DNA of 64,000 nt from JALZAA01 sp035938395 (GCA_035938395.1 DASZGY010000021.1:1-64000), one strand, 5' to 3'. Counted from the first letter of the stretch, positions 1-9,399 are shown. The notes: generated from the sequence alone by a model not told the origin. Translations and numbers: made by a program.

Positions 1-11
1 ACCATCTCCGG

Positions 12-530
12 ATGACGATCCTGCGAGGGGAGTCCGTGCGGCTGCGCCCCGCCACGCTCGACGACGTCGCCGAGCTAGCACGGATCCGCGCGACGCCTGA
101 GGTTCACCGGCACTGGCGGGGCGGCGACGACATGGTCGCCGCCGTGCTCGAGGACTTCCGTGAGGAGGACAGCACGGCGTACGCCATCGAGGTCGACGGC
201 GAAATCGTTGGCTGGATCCAATGGCAGGCGGAGAAGGAGCCCGACTACCGCCACGCGAGCATGGACATCTACGTCGATCCCGCCGTGCACGGGCGCGGGG
301 TCGGTACCGACGCGGTCCGGACGCTTGCTCGCCACCTGATCGATGACCACGGCCACCACCGGCTGACGATCGATCCCGCCGCCGACAACGCCGCCGCGAT
401 CCGTGCCTACACGAAGGTGGGCTTCCGCCCTGTCGGCATCGAGCGCCGCGCCGAACGCGGCAATGACGGCAGCTGGCACGACGTCCTGCTCATGGACCTG
501 CTCGCCGAGGAATTCGGCGCCCCTTCTTGA
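12..530 (+). CDS. GNAT family N-acetyltransferase
   Basis: This 172-residue protein is a GCN5-related N-acetyltransferase, which moves an acetyl group from acetyl-CoA to an amine. The acetyl-CoA pyrophosphate loop is visible as HGRGVGT at residues 93-99. The C-terminal motif NAAAIRAYTKVGF (about 126-138) is typical of the branch that includes aminoglycoside 6'-acetyltransferases and ribosomal-protein acetyltransferases. The substrate cannot be read from the sequence. The ATG at 12 follows closely on the window edge, so an upstream start or ribosome binding site cannot be excluded. Confidence 0.9.
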   Translation: MTILRGESVRLRPATLDDVAELARIRATPEVHRHWRGGDDMVAAVLEDFREEDSTAYAIEVDGEIVGWIQWQAEKEPDYRHASMDIYVDPAVHGRGVGTDAVRTLARHLIDDHGHHRLTIDPAADNAAAIRAYTKVGFRPVGIERRAERGNDGSWHDVLLMDLLAEEFGAPS

Positions 531-533
531 CAG

Positions 534-549
534 ACGAACATACGTTTTC
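534..549. promoter_or_regulatory. Possible degenerate LexA (SOS) box
   Basis: The sequence CGAAC-ATAC-GTTTTC matches the left half of the actinobacterial SOS box (CGAAC-N4-GTTCG) and only part of the right half. A TTGACA hexamer lies just upstream at 527-532. No TANNNT -10 sits at the right distance downstream, unlike the two clear LexA promoters at 54408 and 58222, so this site may be non-functional or a remnant. Confidence 0.3.
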
Positions 550-689
550 GCACCGAGCTCGCCAACCTGTGGCGACCCTGCTCGCACCATCACGATCTGA
601 AGACGTACGTCGGCCGGAAGATCGTCGGCGAGAAGGGAGATCGCGATCTCGTACCGCCCGATGACCCCGACCCGCCCTAGCTTCTGTTC

Positions 690-977
690 GTGCAGTTCAG
701 CCCCGAGTTGCGCGATGACGTGGCCTCGGGCGACATCACAGTCTCGTTCCGGCTGTGGCGCCGGCCGAAGGTGAAGGTGGGGGGCCGCTACCCCGTCGGG
801 CCGGTGGTCATCGAGGTGGATTCGATCGAGCTGGTGCCGTTCTCGAGCGTGACCCGCACCGACGTTCGGCGATCGGGGGAGCAGGACCGCGAGGAGCTCC
901 GACGGCGTGCGGCCCATGCCGGGCCGATCGACGACGAGACGCTCGTCTACCGGATCGAGTTCCACGTCGTGTCGTAA
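690..977 (+). CDS. ASCH-domain-like small protein
   Basis: This 95-residue protein resembles small actinobacterial ASCH-domain proteins, a fold related to PUA that is thought to bind RNA or nucleotides. The visible signature is the N-terminal GDITVSFRLWRRPKVKVGG stretch followed by a short beta-rich core ending in YRIEF. A TAGCTT hexamer at 678-683 ends six bases before the GTG, so the gene is probably transcribed leaderless from its start codon. The 160 bp upstream (531-689) hold no convincing gene. The fold assignment is by resemblance and the cellular role is unknown. Confidence 0.75.
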   Translation: MQFSPELRDDVASGDITVSFRLWRRPKVKVGGRYPVGPVVIEVDSIELVPFSSVTRTDVRRSGEQDREELRRRAAHAGPIDDETLVYRIEFHVVS

Positions 978-1002
978 GCCGGAGGGCGGTAGCGTCGGCG
1001 GG

Positions 1003-1962
1003 ATGAAGGCTGCCGTCTACTACGAGACCGGACCGCCGAGCGTCTGCCTCTACGAGGACGTGCCGGACCCTGTGTGCGGACCGGGCGACGTGCTGGTCGA
1101 CGTCGAGGCGATCAGCATCGAGGGCGGCGACACGCTCAATCGCGCCGGCGGCGAGATGGCGACGTCGCCGCACGTGGTCGGATACCAGTGCGCGGGGACG
1201 ATTGCCGAGGTCGGCGCGGACGTGCACGACCGCCAGCCGGGGCAACGGGTGGTGTGCACGATGTTGTGGGGCTCGCACGCGGAACGGGTCGCCACGCCGT
1301 CGATCATCACGTGGGTCGTGCCCGACGGGCTCGACATCGTGGAGGCGGCGTGCGTGCCGGTGGCGTGGGGCACCGCGGACGATTGCCTGTTCGAGTTCGG
1401 GCATCTGCAGTCGGGCGAGACGGTCCTGGTCCAGGCGGGCGCGAGCGGTGTCGGGCTCGCGGCAATCCAGCTCGCCAAGCGGGCGGGTGCGACCGTGCTC
1501 GCGACCGCGTCGAGCGATGAGAAGCTCGAGCGCCTACGCGAGTACGGGCTCGACGACGGCATCAACTACCGCACGAGCGACTTCCCAGTGGTCGTCCGCG
1601 AGCTCACCGGCGGGCAAGGCGTCAACCTCGTGGTCGACTCGGTCGGCTCGACGCTCGCAGGGAGTGTGCAGGCGCTCGCGTACCGCGGCCGGGTCACGCT
1701 CGTCGGCAACGCCGGACGCGATCCGCAGCCGTTCGACGCGTCGCTGTTGATGATGGGCAATCAGACCCTGACCGGCGTCTTCCTGGGTGCCGAGATCACC
1801 ACCGATCGTGTGCGCGCCAACGTCGCCCGGCATCTCGAGGACATCGCCGCCGGTCACCTCCGAGTCGTCGTTGACCGGACGTTCCCGCTGTCCGACGCCG
1901 CCGGCGCCCACGCCTACGCCGAGAGCCGTCAAGCATTCGGCCGCGTGGTGCTGATCCCCTGA
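1003..1962 (+). CDS. Zinc-free quinone oxidoreductase (MDR family)
   Basis: This is a 319-residue medium-chain dehydrogenase/reductase of the quinone oxidoreductase type, expected to reduce quinones or enones with NADPH. The nucleotide-binding Rossmann motif AGASGVGLA is at residues 145-153. The catalytic-zinc cysteine and histidine ligands of classical alcohol dehydrogenases are not evident. The reading frame is open upstream to 907, but family length and the MKAAVYYETGPP N-terminus favour the ATG at 1003. A TAGCGT hexamer at 990-995 lies seven bases ahead of it, suggesting a leaderless transcript. The natural substrate is not predictable. Confidence 0.9.
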   Translation: MKAAVYYETGPPSVCLYEDVPDPVCGPGDVLVDVEAISIEGGDTLNRAGGEMATSPHVVGYQCAGTIAEVGADVHDRQPGQRVVCTMLWGSHAERVATPSIITWVVPDGLDIVEAACVPVAWGTADDCLFEFGHLQSGETVLVQAGASGVGLAAIQLAKRAGATVLATASSDEKLERLREYGLDDGINYRTSDFPVVVRELTGGQGVNLVVDSVGSTLAGSVQALAYRGRVTLVGNAGRDPQPFDASLLMMGNQTLTGVFLGAEITTDRVRANVARHLEDIAAGHLRVVVDRTFPLSDAAGAHAYAESRQAFGRVVLIP

Positions 1963-1987
1963 CCCCGGGGCGGACGGGAAGGGCGGA

Positions 1988-2857
1988 TCAAGCAGGCACG
2001 GACGCGACGAGCTTCTCGCTCGCGTTCCACAGGCGACTTGCGGCATCGTCGTCCTGCGCGACGGTCGAGGGTGCGGTGGGCTTGCACTTGTAGAAGTACC
2101 CACCCGACACGCCGTCCACGTCGGGCGACGACGCCAGGTAGATCGTGGTGCGCGCGCCCTTCTCGGGACTGATCGCGAACGGGCTCGCGAGGTACTTGAT
2201 CCCCCAGCCGTAGATGCCACCGAGGTCACCACCTCGGCCGAACTCGCTGCGCACGAAGCCGGGGTGCAGCGCATTCACGGTGACGCCGCTCCCGTCGAGC
2301 CGGCGGGAGAGCTCCCGGGCGAAGTAGATATTGGCCAGCTTCGACTTGCTGTACGCGTTCATCCACTTGTACTTGTGCTCGGACTGGAGGTCGTCGAAGT
2401 CGAGGCCGCGTCGGGCGCCCTTGTGTGCGTGCGACGACACCACCACGACTCGGGACGCTGCGCTGGCGCGCAGCCGCTCGAGCAACAGGTCCGTGAGCAG
2501 GAAGTGGCCGAGGTGGTTGACCCCGAAGGTCTCCTCGAAGCCCTCCTCGGTCTCGGCGCGGCGATACAGGATCAGCCCGGCGTTGTTCACGAGCACGTCG
2601 AGGTGGTCGAACCGGTCGAGCGCGTCGGCCGCGAACGAGCGGATCGACCTGAAGCTGGCGAGATCGAGCGACATGACTTCGACGGAGTCGCTCCCACTCC
2701 GTTGGGCGATCTCCTGCCGAGCCGACCGGCCGCGCTCCTCGTTGCGCGAGGTGATGACCACCCGGGCGCCGAGACCTGCGAGCCCGACCGCGGCCTCCTT
2801 CCCGATCCCGGTGTTCCCGCCCGTGATCACGACGACTTTGCCGGCCATGTCTCCCAT
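1988..2857 (-). CDS. Short-chain dehydrogenase, retinol dehydrogenase-like
   Basis: This 289-residue classical SDR has the cofactor motif TGGNTGIG at residues 12-19, NNAG at 91-94 and the catalytic YSKSK (Tyr169, Lys173). The motifs and the wide spacing between beta-strand 5 and the active site resemble the retinol dehydrogenase/WW-oxidoreductase branch, so an NADP-dependent alcohol or carbonyl substrate of lipid type is likely. An internal ATG four codons downstream (MAGKVV) is an equally possible start. It converges with the quinone oxidoreductase gene, with 25 bp between the stops. Confidence 0.88.
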   Translation of the reverse strand: MGDMAGKVVVITGGNTGIGKEAAVGLAGLGARVVITSRNEERGRSARQEIAQRSGSDSVEVMSLDLASFRSIRSFAADALDRFDHLDVLVNNAGLILYRRAETEEGFEETFGVNHLGHFLLTDLLLERLRASAASRVVVVSSHAHKGARRGLDFDDLQSEHKYKWMNAYSKSKLANIYFARELSRRLDGSGVTVNALHPGFVRSEFGRGGDLGGIYGWGIKYLASPFAISPEKGARTTIYLASSPDVDGVSGGYFYKCKPTAPSTVAQDDDAASRLWNASEKLVASVPA

Positions 2858-2961
2858 CGGACGACACGGTAATCGCAGGCGAGCATCCGCTACGGGGGTC
2901 GCCGGCGAATCAACGTGGGATCATCGGATGCGAGCAGTCTCCGGGGAGGAGCGGTGGAGTC

Positions 2962-4791
2962 ATGAACAACGGCGGGTACCTCCCGATCGGGGACCACGGG
3001 GTCATCGGTGACCTGCACACCGTGGCCCTGGTCGGCACGGACGGGGCAATCGACTTCATGTCGTACCCGAACTTCGGCTCGGCGACGATCTTCGCCTCCC
3101 TGCTCGACGCCGAGAGGGGCGGCCGCTTCCAGCTGCGGCCGTGCAACGTCACCGGCACCACGAAGCAGATGTACCTCCCCGACACGAACGTGCTCATCAC
3201 CCGCACCCTCGATCGCGACGGCGTGGCCGAGGTGTCCGACTTCATGCCGGTCGGGACGGACGAGCACGAGCACTGCCACTCGCTCGTCCGTCGAGCCAAG
3301 GGTGTCCGAGGCGAGTCGGCGTTCGACGTCATCTTCGACCCCCGCTTCGACTACGGCCGCACCGGGCACAAGGTCGACGTGCGCGAGGGTGAGATCCTCT
3401 TCCATTCCGAAGGCCCGGATGGCACGACGGTACGGCTGCGGTCGCAGGTACCGATGGAGGTGAAGGACGGAGCGGCGGTCGGGAAGTTCTCGCTCCATGC
3501 CGGCGAAACCGCCGCCTTCGTGATGGAACAGGCCGAGCCGGGACGCGCCAGCCCGTCGCAATCTCCGCACTACGTGGCTGATGTGTTCAAAGACACTGTG
3601 AACTACTGGCGCACGTGGGTCGGCCGCTCGCAATACCACGGTCGCTGGCGCGAGACCGTGAACCGTTCGGCGCTGGTGCTCAAGCTGCTCGTCTCGGACG
3701 CGTACGGGTCCCTCGTCGCCGCCCCGACGTTCGGCCTCCCCGAGGAGCTCGGCGGCGAACGCAACTGGGACTACCGCTACACCTGGATCCGTGACGCGTC
3801 GTTCACTCTCTACGCGCTCATCAGGCTCGGCTACACCGCCGAGGCGGGCGCGTTCATGAAGTGGATCGAGGATCGCTGCAACGATCTCGAGCCGGACGGG
3901 GCGCTGCAGATCATGTACGGCATCGACGGGCACAAGGACCTCACCGAGGAGGTCATTCCGAACCTCGAGGGGTATGCCGGCTCGTCGCCGGTCCGCATCG
4001 GCAACGACGCCTACAACCAGCTCCAGCTCGACATCTACGGCGAGCTCATGGACTCGGTCTACCTGTACAACAAGTACGGCGCGCCGATCTCGCACGACCT
4101 GTGGCTCAACCTCGTCCGGCTCGTGGACTGGGTGACCGACCACTGGCAGCTTCCCGACGAGGGCGTGTGGGAGGTGCGCGGCGGGCGCCAGGAGTTCCTG
4201 TACTCGCGGCTGATGTGCTGGGTGGCCGTCGACCGGGCGATCCGCCTCGCCGACCGACGCTCGTTCCCGTATCCCTACGAACGGTGGCGAGAGACCCGCG
4301 ACGAGATCTACGAGGACATCTACACGAACTTCTGGGATCCGGAACAGCAGGCATTCGTCCAGCACAAGGGGACGAAGACGCTCGACGCGTCGACGCTGCT
4401 GATGCCGCTGATGAAGTTCATCAGCTCGACCGACCCCCGCTGGCTCTCGACGCTCCAGGCGATCAAGGAAACCCTGGTCGAGGACTCGCTCGTGTTCCGG
4501 TACCGCATGGGCGACGGCGCCGCCGACGGCCTCATGGGCGAAGAGGGCACGTTCAACATGTGCTCGTTCTGGTACGCGGAGGTGGTGGCCCGGTCGGGCG
4601 ACGTGCAGAAGGCGCGGCTCGTGTTCGAGAAGATGCTCGGCTACGCGAACCACGTCGGGCTCTACGCCGAGGAGCTCGGTCCCCACGGCGAGCAGCTGGG
4701 CAACTTCCCCCAAGCGTTCACACACCTCGGGTTGATCAGTGCCGCCTACGCCATCGACCGCAAGCTCTCCGACTCCGGCTGGATCGCGTAG
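2962..4791 (+). CDS. Glycoside hydrolase family 15 (glucoamylase/trehalase)
   Basis: This 609-residue protein is a cytoplasmic GH15 enzyme of the actinobacterial type, hydrolysing alpha-glucosidic bonds in maltodextrin or trehalose. An N-terminal beta-sandwich (about 1-230) with the family motif YLPIGDHGVIGDLHTVALV is followed by the (alpha/alpha)6 barrel. The barrel shows RNWDYRYTWIRDAS at about 267-280 and the catalytic-base region GEEGTFNMCSFW at about 526. There is no signal peptide. The ATG is preceded by a strong GGGGAGGAG Shine-Dalgarno. Mycobacterial trehalase belongs to this family, so trehalase is a real alternative to glucoamylase. Its stop codon directly abuts the stop of the convergent E2 gene. 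Confidence 0.92.
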   Translation: MNNGGYLPIGDHGVIGDLHTVALVGTDGAIDFMSYPNFGSATIFASLLDAERGGRFQLRPCNVTGTTKQMYLPDTNVLITRTLDRDGVAEVSDFMPVGTDEHEHCHSLVRRAKGVRGESAFDVIFDPRFDYGRTGHKVDVREGEILFHSEGPDGTTVRLRSQVPMEVKDGAAVGKFSLHAGETAAFVMEQAEPGRASPSQSPHYVADVFKDTVNYWRTWVGRSQYHGRWRETVNRSALVLKLLVSDAYGSLVAAPTFGLPEELGGERNWDYRYTWIRDASFTLYALIRLGYTAEAGAFMKWIEDRCNDLEPDGALQIMYGIDGHKDLTEEVIPNLEGYAGSSPVRIGNDAYNQLQLDIYGELMDSVYLYNKYGAPISHDLWLNLVRLVDWVTDHWQLPDEGVWEVRGGRQEFLYSRLMCWVAVDRAIRLADRRSFPYPYERWRETRDEIYEDIYTNFWDPEQQAFVQHKGTKTLDASTLLMPLMKFISSTDPRWLSTLQAIKETLVEDSLVFRYRMGDGAADGLMGEEGTFNMCSFWYAEVVARSGDVQKARLVFEKMLGYANHVGLYAEELGPHGEQLGNFPQAFTHLGLISAAYAIDRKLSDSGWIA

Positions 4792-5661
4792 CTACAGCTC
4801 GGTGTCCCACGGCCGCGTCTCGATGATGTCGCGCACCCGCGCGAGGAACGCCGACGCGTAGGCACCGTCGACGGCGCGGTGGTCGAAGCTCAGGCCGAGC
4901 ATCCCGATGGCGTGCACGACGATTGCCTCGCCGCCGCCGTCGAGCTCGACGACGACGGGACGGCGCTTGACCCCGTCGGTCGACATGATCGCCACTTGCG
5001 GCTGGTGGATGATCGGCGCCGAGATCGCCGTGCCCGACGGGCCCGGGTTCGTGATCGTGAACGTCCCGCCGGTGACGTCGTCGGGGGAGAGCCGCTTCGC
5101 CCGGGCACGCGCGGCGAGGTCGACGATCTCCTTGGCCAGCGCCACTAGGCGCTTGTCCTGCGCGGCGCGCACGACGGGCACGATCAGACCCTGGTGATCG
5201 AGGTCGACGGCGATGCCGAGGTGCACGTCGTTGTGCACCACGAGCTCGCCGTCACCGACCGACGCGTTCAGGTGCGGGTACGCGGCGACGGCGTCGACGA
5301 CGGCTCGGGCCACGAACGGGAGGTAGCTGAGCTTCTTGGCCCGCCGGGCTTGGTCCACCGGCTCGAAGTCGACCTCCATGGCGATGAACGCGTGCGGCGC
5401 GACCTGCAGCGAGCGGAGCAGGTTGGCGCCGGTCTGCAGCTGGATCCGGTTGAGGGCAACCGTCTCGTCGGTGTCGTCGGGCTTCGTGCCGGCAGCGCGG
5501 GTGAGAACGTCGTCGCGGGTGACGCGTCCTGCCGTCCCCGTCCCGGTGATCGTGTCGGGCTCGAGATGGTGCTCGGTGACCAGTCGCCGCACCACCGGAG
5601 ACCTGAACCCCGGCCGCGTTCGGCGTGGTCGACGAAGGCGGGCCGGATGGACGATGGCCAC
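4792..5661 (-). CDS. 2-oxoacid dehydrogenase E2 acyltransferase lacking a lipoyl domain
   Basis: This 289-residue protein carries a peripheral subunit-binding domain (about residues 20-55, from SPVVRRLV to TAGRVTRDDVL) and the E2 catalytic acyltransferase domain ending in SFDHRAVDG with the active-site His261 and Asp265. Normal E2 subunits begin with one to three lipoyl domains carrying a DKA lysine. None is present here, and an in-frame TGA lies three codons upstream of the ATG, so a longer form is excluded in this sequence. It is divergent from the fused E1 gene with 64 bp between starts, which implies one complex. The lipoyl group must come from another protein. Confidence 0.9.
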   Translation of the reverse strand: MAIVHPARLRRPRRTRPGFRSPVVRRLVTEHHLEPDTITGTGTAGRVTRDDVLTRAAGTKPDDTDETVALNRIQLQTGANLLRSLQVAPHAFIAMEVDFEPVDQARRAKKLSYLPFVARAVVDAVAAYPHLNASVGDGELVVHNDVHLGIAVDLDHQGLIVPVVRAAQDKRLVALAKEIVDLAARARAKRLSPDDVTGGTFTITNPGPSGTAISAPIIHQPQVAIMSTDGVKRRPVVVELDGGGEAIVVHAIGMLGLSFDHRAVDGAYASAFLARVRDIIETRPWDTEL

Positions 5662-5725
5662 GATTCACACGGTAGTCACGCGGGTTCCACCAAGAGCGTT
5701 TCTTCCGGTCGTATGGTGAACCCTG

Positions 5726-7855
5726 GTGAAGCTGTTCGATCGGCTTACGCACCATCCCGCTGATTCGTCCAATGGGGTCAGACGGAATGGGCACGGTGAC
5801 GTGCCGCTCGACGAAGCGCTCGCCGACCATCGCCTCGCCTGCATCTCGCGCGCGATCGACGACCGTGAGATCGCGCTCCGCCAGCAGAGTCAGGTGTTCT
5901 TCCAGATCTCGGGCGCCGGGCACGAGGCGCTGCTGCTCGGCCTGAACCGGTCCCTGCGCGCGGGTTACGACTGGTTCTTCCCGTATTACCGGGACCGCGC
6001 CCTCGTCCTCGGACTCGGCGTCACGCCACTCGAGATCCTCCTCCAGGCGGTCGGCAGCGCGGACGACCCCGCGTCAGGCGGCCGCCAGATGCCGTGCCAC
6101 TGGGGCGACGCGGCGCGTCACATCGTGAGCCAGTCGAGCCCGACGGGGAGCCAGTGCCTTCCGGCCGTCGGTTGCGCCGAGGCGGGCCGCTACATCGTGG
6201 GGCGCGACCTTCCCGGCTGCAGCGCGTACGGCGACGAGGTCACGTACGTGTCGCTCGGCGAAGGCGCGTGCTCCGAGGGCGAGTTCTGGGAGAGCCTGAA
6301 CACCGCGTGCCGGCTCGGGCTGCCCGTCCTCTACGTGGTCGCGGACAACGGGTACGCCATCTCGGTGCGGGCGAGCGATCAGGCCCCCGCGCCGGTGTCG
6401 GAGATGGTGATGGGCATCCGGGGCCTGCACGTGACCGTCCTCGACGGGCGCGACTACTTCGAGGTGCGAACGCGGGGCGCCGAGGCGATCCAGCGCGTGC
6501 GCGCCGGACAGGGGCCGGGGCTCATCCACGCCACCGTGACGCGCCCGTACTCGCACTCGCTCTCCGACGACCAGAAGAAGTACCGCGTCGCCGAGGAGCT
6601 GGAGGACGAAGCCGAGCACGATCCGATCCTGCTCCTCGAACGTCAGCTCGTCCGGCTCGGCGTGTTGACGCCCGAGCGCGCGCAGGAGGTGCGGGCGGAA
6701 GCGAACGAGCTCGTGGCCGCGGCGGCGAAGGACGCCCTGGCTGCGACGCGCCCCGACCCGAAGAGCATCTCGGACCACCTCGTCGGACCGCGACCTGTCA
6801 GCGAGCTGCCGCCCGACCCGCCCGCTGCGGCCGGTGACCCGGTCGCGTTCGGCGAGGCGATCCGGCTCACGCTCCACGAGGAGATGGCGCGCGACCCGCG
6901 TATCCGCGTGTTCGGCGAGGACGTCGCCGACGCCGACCCACGCGTGCTGGGGAAGGTGCCGGGCAAGGGCGGCGTGTTCGGCGTCACCTTCGGACTGCAG
7001 ACCGAGTTCGGCATCGCGCGCTGCTACAACACGCCGCTCGCCGAGGCGAACATCGTCGGGCGCGCGATCGGGCAGGGCACACGGGGGCTGCGGCCCAGTC
7101 CCGAGGTGCAGTTCTTCGATTACATCTGGCCCGCGATGCAGCAGATCAAGTCCGAGGCGGCGACGTTGCGCTGGCGCTCGAACGGCGACTTCAGCTGCCC
7201 GATGGTCCTGCGCGTCCCGATCGGCGGATATCTCACGGGCGGCTCGATCTGGCACTCGCAATGCGGCGAGTCGATCTTCGCCCACGTTCCCGGCTTGTTC
7301 GTCGCCTTCCCGTCGCGCGCCCGCGACGCCGCCGGCCTGCTTCGGACCGCGTTCCGGTACGAGGACCCGGTGCTGTTCCTCGAGCACAAGCACCTCTACC
7401 GGCAGGGCTACAACCGCGATCCGTTGCCCCCTTCCGACTGGCTGTTGCCGTTCGGCAAGGGCGCGTACGTGACGCGCGGCGAACGCGTCACGGTGGTGAC
7501 GTACGGCGCCACCGTGCACCGCGCCGAGCTCGCCGCCCGCGAGATCGACCCCGAGGGCGGTGCCATCGAGATCGTGGACCTGCGGACGCTCGTGCCGTGG
7601 GACCAGGACATCGTCGCCGAGTCGGTGGCGAAGACCGGCCGGGTGCTCGTCCTCTACGAAGACACGCTGCGCTGTGGGTTCGGCGCCGAGATCGCGGCGT
7701 GGATCGCCGACGAGTGCTTCGAGGATCTCGACGCTCCCGTCTGGCGTCTCGCCGCGCTCGACACGCCCGTCCCGTACGAGCCGACGCTCGAGCAGGTGGT
7801 CCTCCCGCAGGTGGACGACATCGTCCGCGACCTCAGCGCCCTGCTGGCGTACTGA
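5726..7855 (+). CDS. 2-oxoacid dehydrogenase E1, fused alpha and beta subunits
   Basis: This 709-residue protein joins the thiamine-diphosphate-binding alpha subunit (about 1-340) to the beta transketolase-like subunit (about 365-709) of a branched-chain-type 2-oxoacid dehydrogenase. The ThDP-binding region runs from SLGEGACSEGEFWESLN to VVADNGYAIS (about 175-213). The beta half contains FGEDVADAD and the PEVQFFDYIWPA motif. It would decarboxylate a 2-oxoacid and acylate the lipoyl arm of the complex. TATGGT at 5712-5717 lies eight bases ahead of the GTG start, suggesting leaderless transcription. The neighbouring divergent E2 completes the core except for E3 and a lipoyl carrier. Confidence 0.93.
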   Translation: MKLFDRLTHHPADSSNGVRRNGHGDVPLDEALADHRLACISRAIDDREIALRQQSQVFFQISGAGHEALLLGLNRSLRAGYDWFFPYYRDRALVLGLGVTPLEILLQAVGSADDPASGGRQMPCHWGDAARHIVSQSSPTGSQCLPAVGCAEAGRYIVGRDLPGCSAYGDEVTYVSLGEGACSEGEFWESLNTACRLGLPVLYVVADNGYAISVRASDQAPAPVSEMVMGIRGLHVTVLDGRDYFEVRTRGAEAIQRVRAGQGPGLIHATVTRPYSHSLSDDQKKYRVAEELEDEAEHDPILLLERQLVRLGVLTPERAQEVRAEANELVAAAAKDALAATRPDPKSISDHLVGPRPVSELPPDPPAAAGDPVAFGEAIRLTLHEEMARDPRIRVFGEDVADADPRVLGKVPGKGGVFGVTFGLQTEFGIARCYNTPLAEANIVGRAIGQGTRGLRPSPEVQFFDYIWPAMQQIKSEAATLRWRSNGDFSCPMVLRVPIGGYLTGGSIWHSQCGESIFAHVPGLFVAFPSRARDAAGLLRTAFRYEDPVLFLEHKHLYRQGYNRDPLPPSDWLLPFGKGAYVTRGERVTVVTYGATVHRAELAAREIDPEGGAIEIVDLRTLVPWDQDIVAESVAKTGRVLVLYEDTLRCGFGAEIAAWIADECFEDLDAPVWRLAALDTPVPYEPTLEQVVLPQVDDIVRDLSALLAY

Positions 7856-7918
7856 TCCGGCGCCGCGCGCTCCACATCCCCGCGGTACCCTCCGCGGACC
7901 TGACCCGGGGGGTCGTCG

Positions 7919-9361
7919 ATGGACCGCATGAGCCCGCTGGACGCATCGTTCCTGCACGTCGAGAACGACGCGAACCACATGCACATCGGTTCGGTCGGGA
8001 TCTTCGAGGGCCCGGCCCCGAACTACGGCGACTTCGCCGACCTCGTCGCCGGCAAGCTCCCGCTCGTGCCGCGCTACCGCCAGAAGGTGCGCTTCGTCCC
8101 GTTCGATCTGGGCCGCCCGGTGTGGGTCGACGACTCGCACTTCAACCTCGGGTACCACCTCCGGCACACCGCGCTGCCGCCGCCGGGCGGCGACCAGGAG
8201 CTGCGAAACCTCGTCGGCCGGCTCATGGCCCAGCAGCTCGACCGCACCAAGCCGCTGTGGGAGATGTGGATGGTCGAGGGCCTCCAGGACGGTCACTGGG
8301 CTCTCGTGTCGAAGGTGCATCACTGCATGGTCGACGGCGTGTCGGGCTCCGACCTGCTCGCGGTCATGCTCGATCCCGAGCGCGAGCCGCCGCCGGCCAA
8401 CGTCGACACCTGGCGCCCCGAGCCCGAGCCGTCCGACGTCCGACTCGTGAGCGAGGCCATCGGCGACCTCGTCGCCAGCCCGTACGAGCAGTTCCGCGCC
8501 ATGCGCGCCGCGGCGCGCGGATGGGGCCAGCTCGCCGAGCTCTTCGTCGACGCCGCCCGCGGCGTGGCGTCCATGGCCGGCCTCGTGCGACCGACCGTCG
8601 AGTCGTCGCTCAACGGCCCGATCGGTCCGCATCGACGTTGGGACTGGGCGCACACCACGCTCGCGGACGTGAAGCGCGTCCGCTCCGCGCTGGGCGGCAC
8701 TGTCAACGACGTCGTGCTCACGGTGCTCACCCGCGGGTTCCGTGACCTGATCGCGGCGCGCGACGAGTCACCGGCAGGACGCGTCGTGCGCACGCTCGTG
8801 CCCGTCTCGGTGCGACTCGCCGACGAGCGCGGCGTCTACAACAACCGGGTCTCGGCGATGTTCGCCGAGCTGCCGGTCGGGATCACCGACCCCGCCGAAC
8901 GCCTCGAAGCGATCCGGGCACAGATGGCCGGGCTCAAGGAGTCCAAGCAGGCCGTCGCGGGCGAAGTGCTGACGTCGCTGTCGGGGTTCGCCCCCGCGCT
9001 GCTGCTCGCGGTCGGGACGCGAGTCGCGTTCCGCATCCCGCAGCGCAACATCAACACCGTGACCACGAACGTCCCCGGGCCGCAGCTCCCGCTCTACGCG
9101 TGCGGCCGGCAGATGCTCGAGGCGTTCCCGTTCGTGCCGATCGCCGGGCACCTGCGCATCGGCGTGGCGATCTTCTCCTACAACGGCATGCTGAACTTCG
9201 GCGTCACCGGCGACTACGACACCGCTCCCGACATCGGCGTCCTGTGCCGCGGTGTCGAGGACGGAATGTCTGAATTGTTGAAATTGGCAGGCGACACGCG
9301 GCCGGATGATGTCCGGCAATCCGCCGGAGTTCCGACAGCGAAAGAATCTGCGAAAGACTGA
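7919..9361 (+). CDS. Wax ester synthase/diacylglycerol acyltransferase (WS/DGAT)
   Basis: This 480-residue protein belongs to the bacterial WS/DGAT family, which esterifies diacylglycerol or fatty alcohols with acyl-CoA to make storage lipid. The active-site motif HHCMVDG is at residues 134-140. The N-terminal MSPLDASFLHVEN and the C-terminal NTVTTNVPGPQ motif are also characteristic of the family. A run of G residues ahead of the ATG serves as ribosome binding site. The last 20 codons are less GC-rich than the rest. It stands 63 bp downstream of the E1 gene and could be co-transcribed. Confidence 0.93.
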   Translation: MDRMSPLDASFLHVENDANHMHIGSVGIFEGPAPNYGDFADLVAGKLPLVPRYRQKVRFVPFDLGRPVWVDDSHFNLGYHLRHTALPPPGGDQELRNLVGRLMAQQLDRTKPLWEMWMVEGLQDGHWALVSKVHHCMVDGVSGSDLLAVMLDPEREPPPANVDTWRPEPEPSDVRLVSEAIGDLVASPYEQFRAMRAAARGWGQLAELFVDAARGVASMAGLVRPTVESSLNGPIGPHRRWDWAHTTLADVKRVRSALGGTVNDVVLTVLTRGFRDLIAARDESPAGRVVRTLVPVSVRLADERGVYNNRVSAMFAELPVGITDPAERLEAIRAQMAGLKESKQAVAGEVLTSLSGFAPALLLAVGTRVAFRIPQRNINTVTTNVPGPQLPLYACGRQMLEAFPFVPIAGHLRIGVAIFSYNGMLNFGVTGDYDTAPDIGVLCRGVEDGMSELLKLAGDTRPDDVRQSAGVPTAKESAKD

Positions 9362-9399
9362 AGTCGACGACGTAGCACGGGGAAGAAGGAAGGCGCGCC

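Noticed and set aside
2890..4725. 611-codon open frame on the minus strand
   Set aside because: It is antisense to the GH15 gene, whose conserved motifs show that the plus strand is the coding one.
6074..8653. 859-codon open frame on the minus strand
   Set aside because: It lies antisense to the well-supported E1 and WS/DGAT genes; its sequence is Arg/His/Val-rich in the way typical of high-GC shadow frames and shows no domain.
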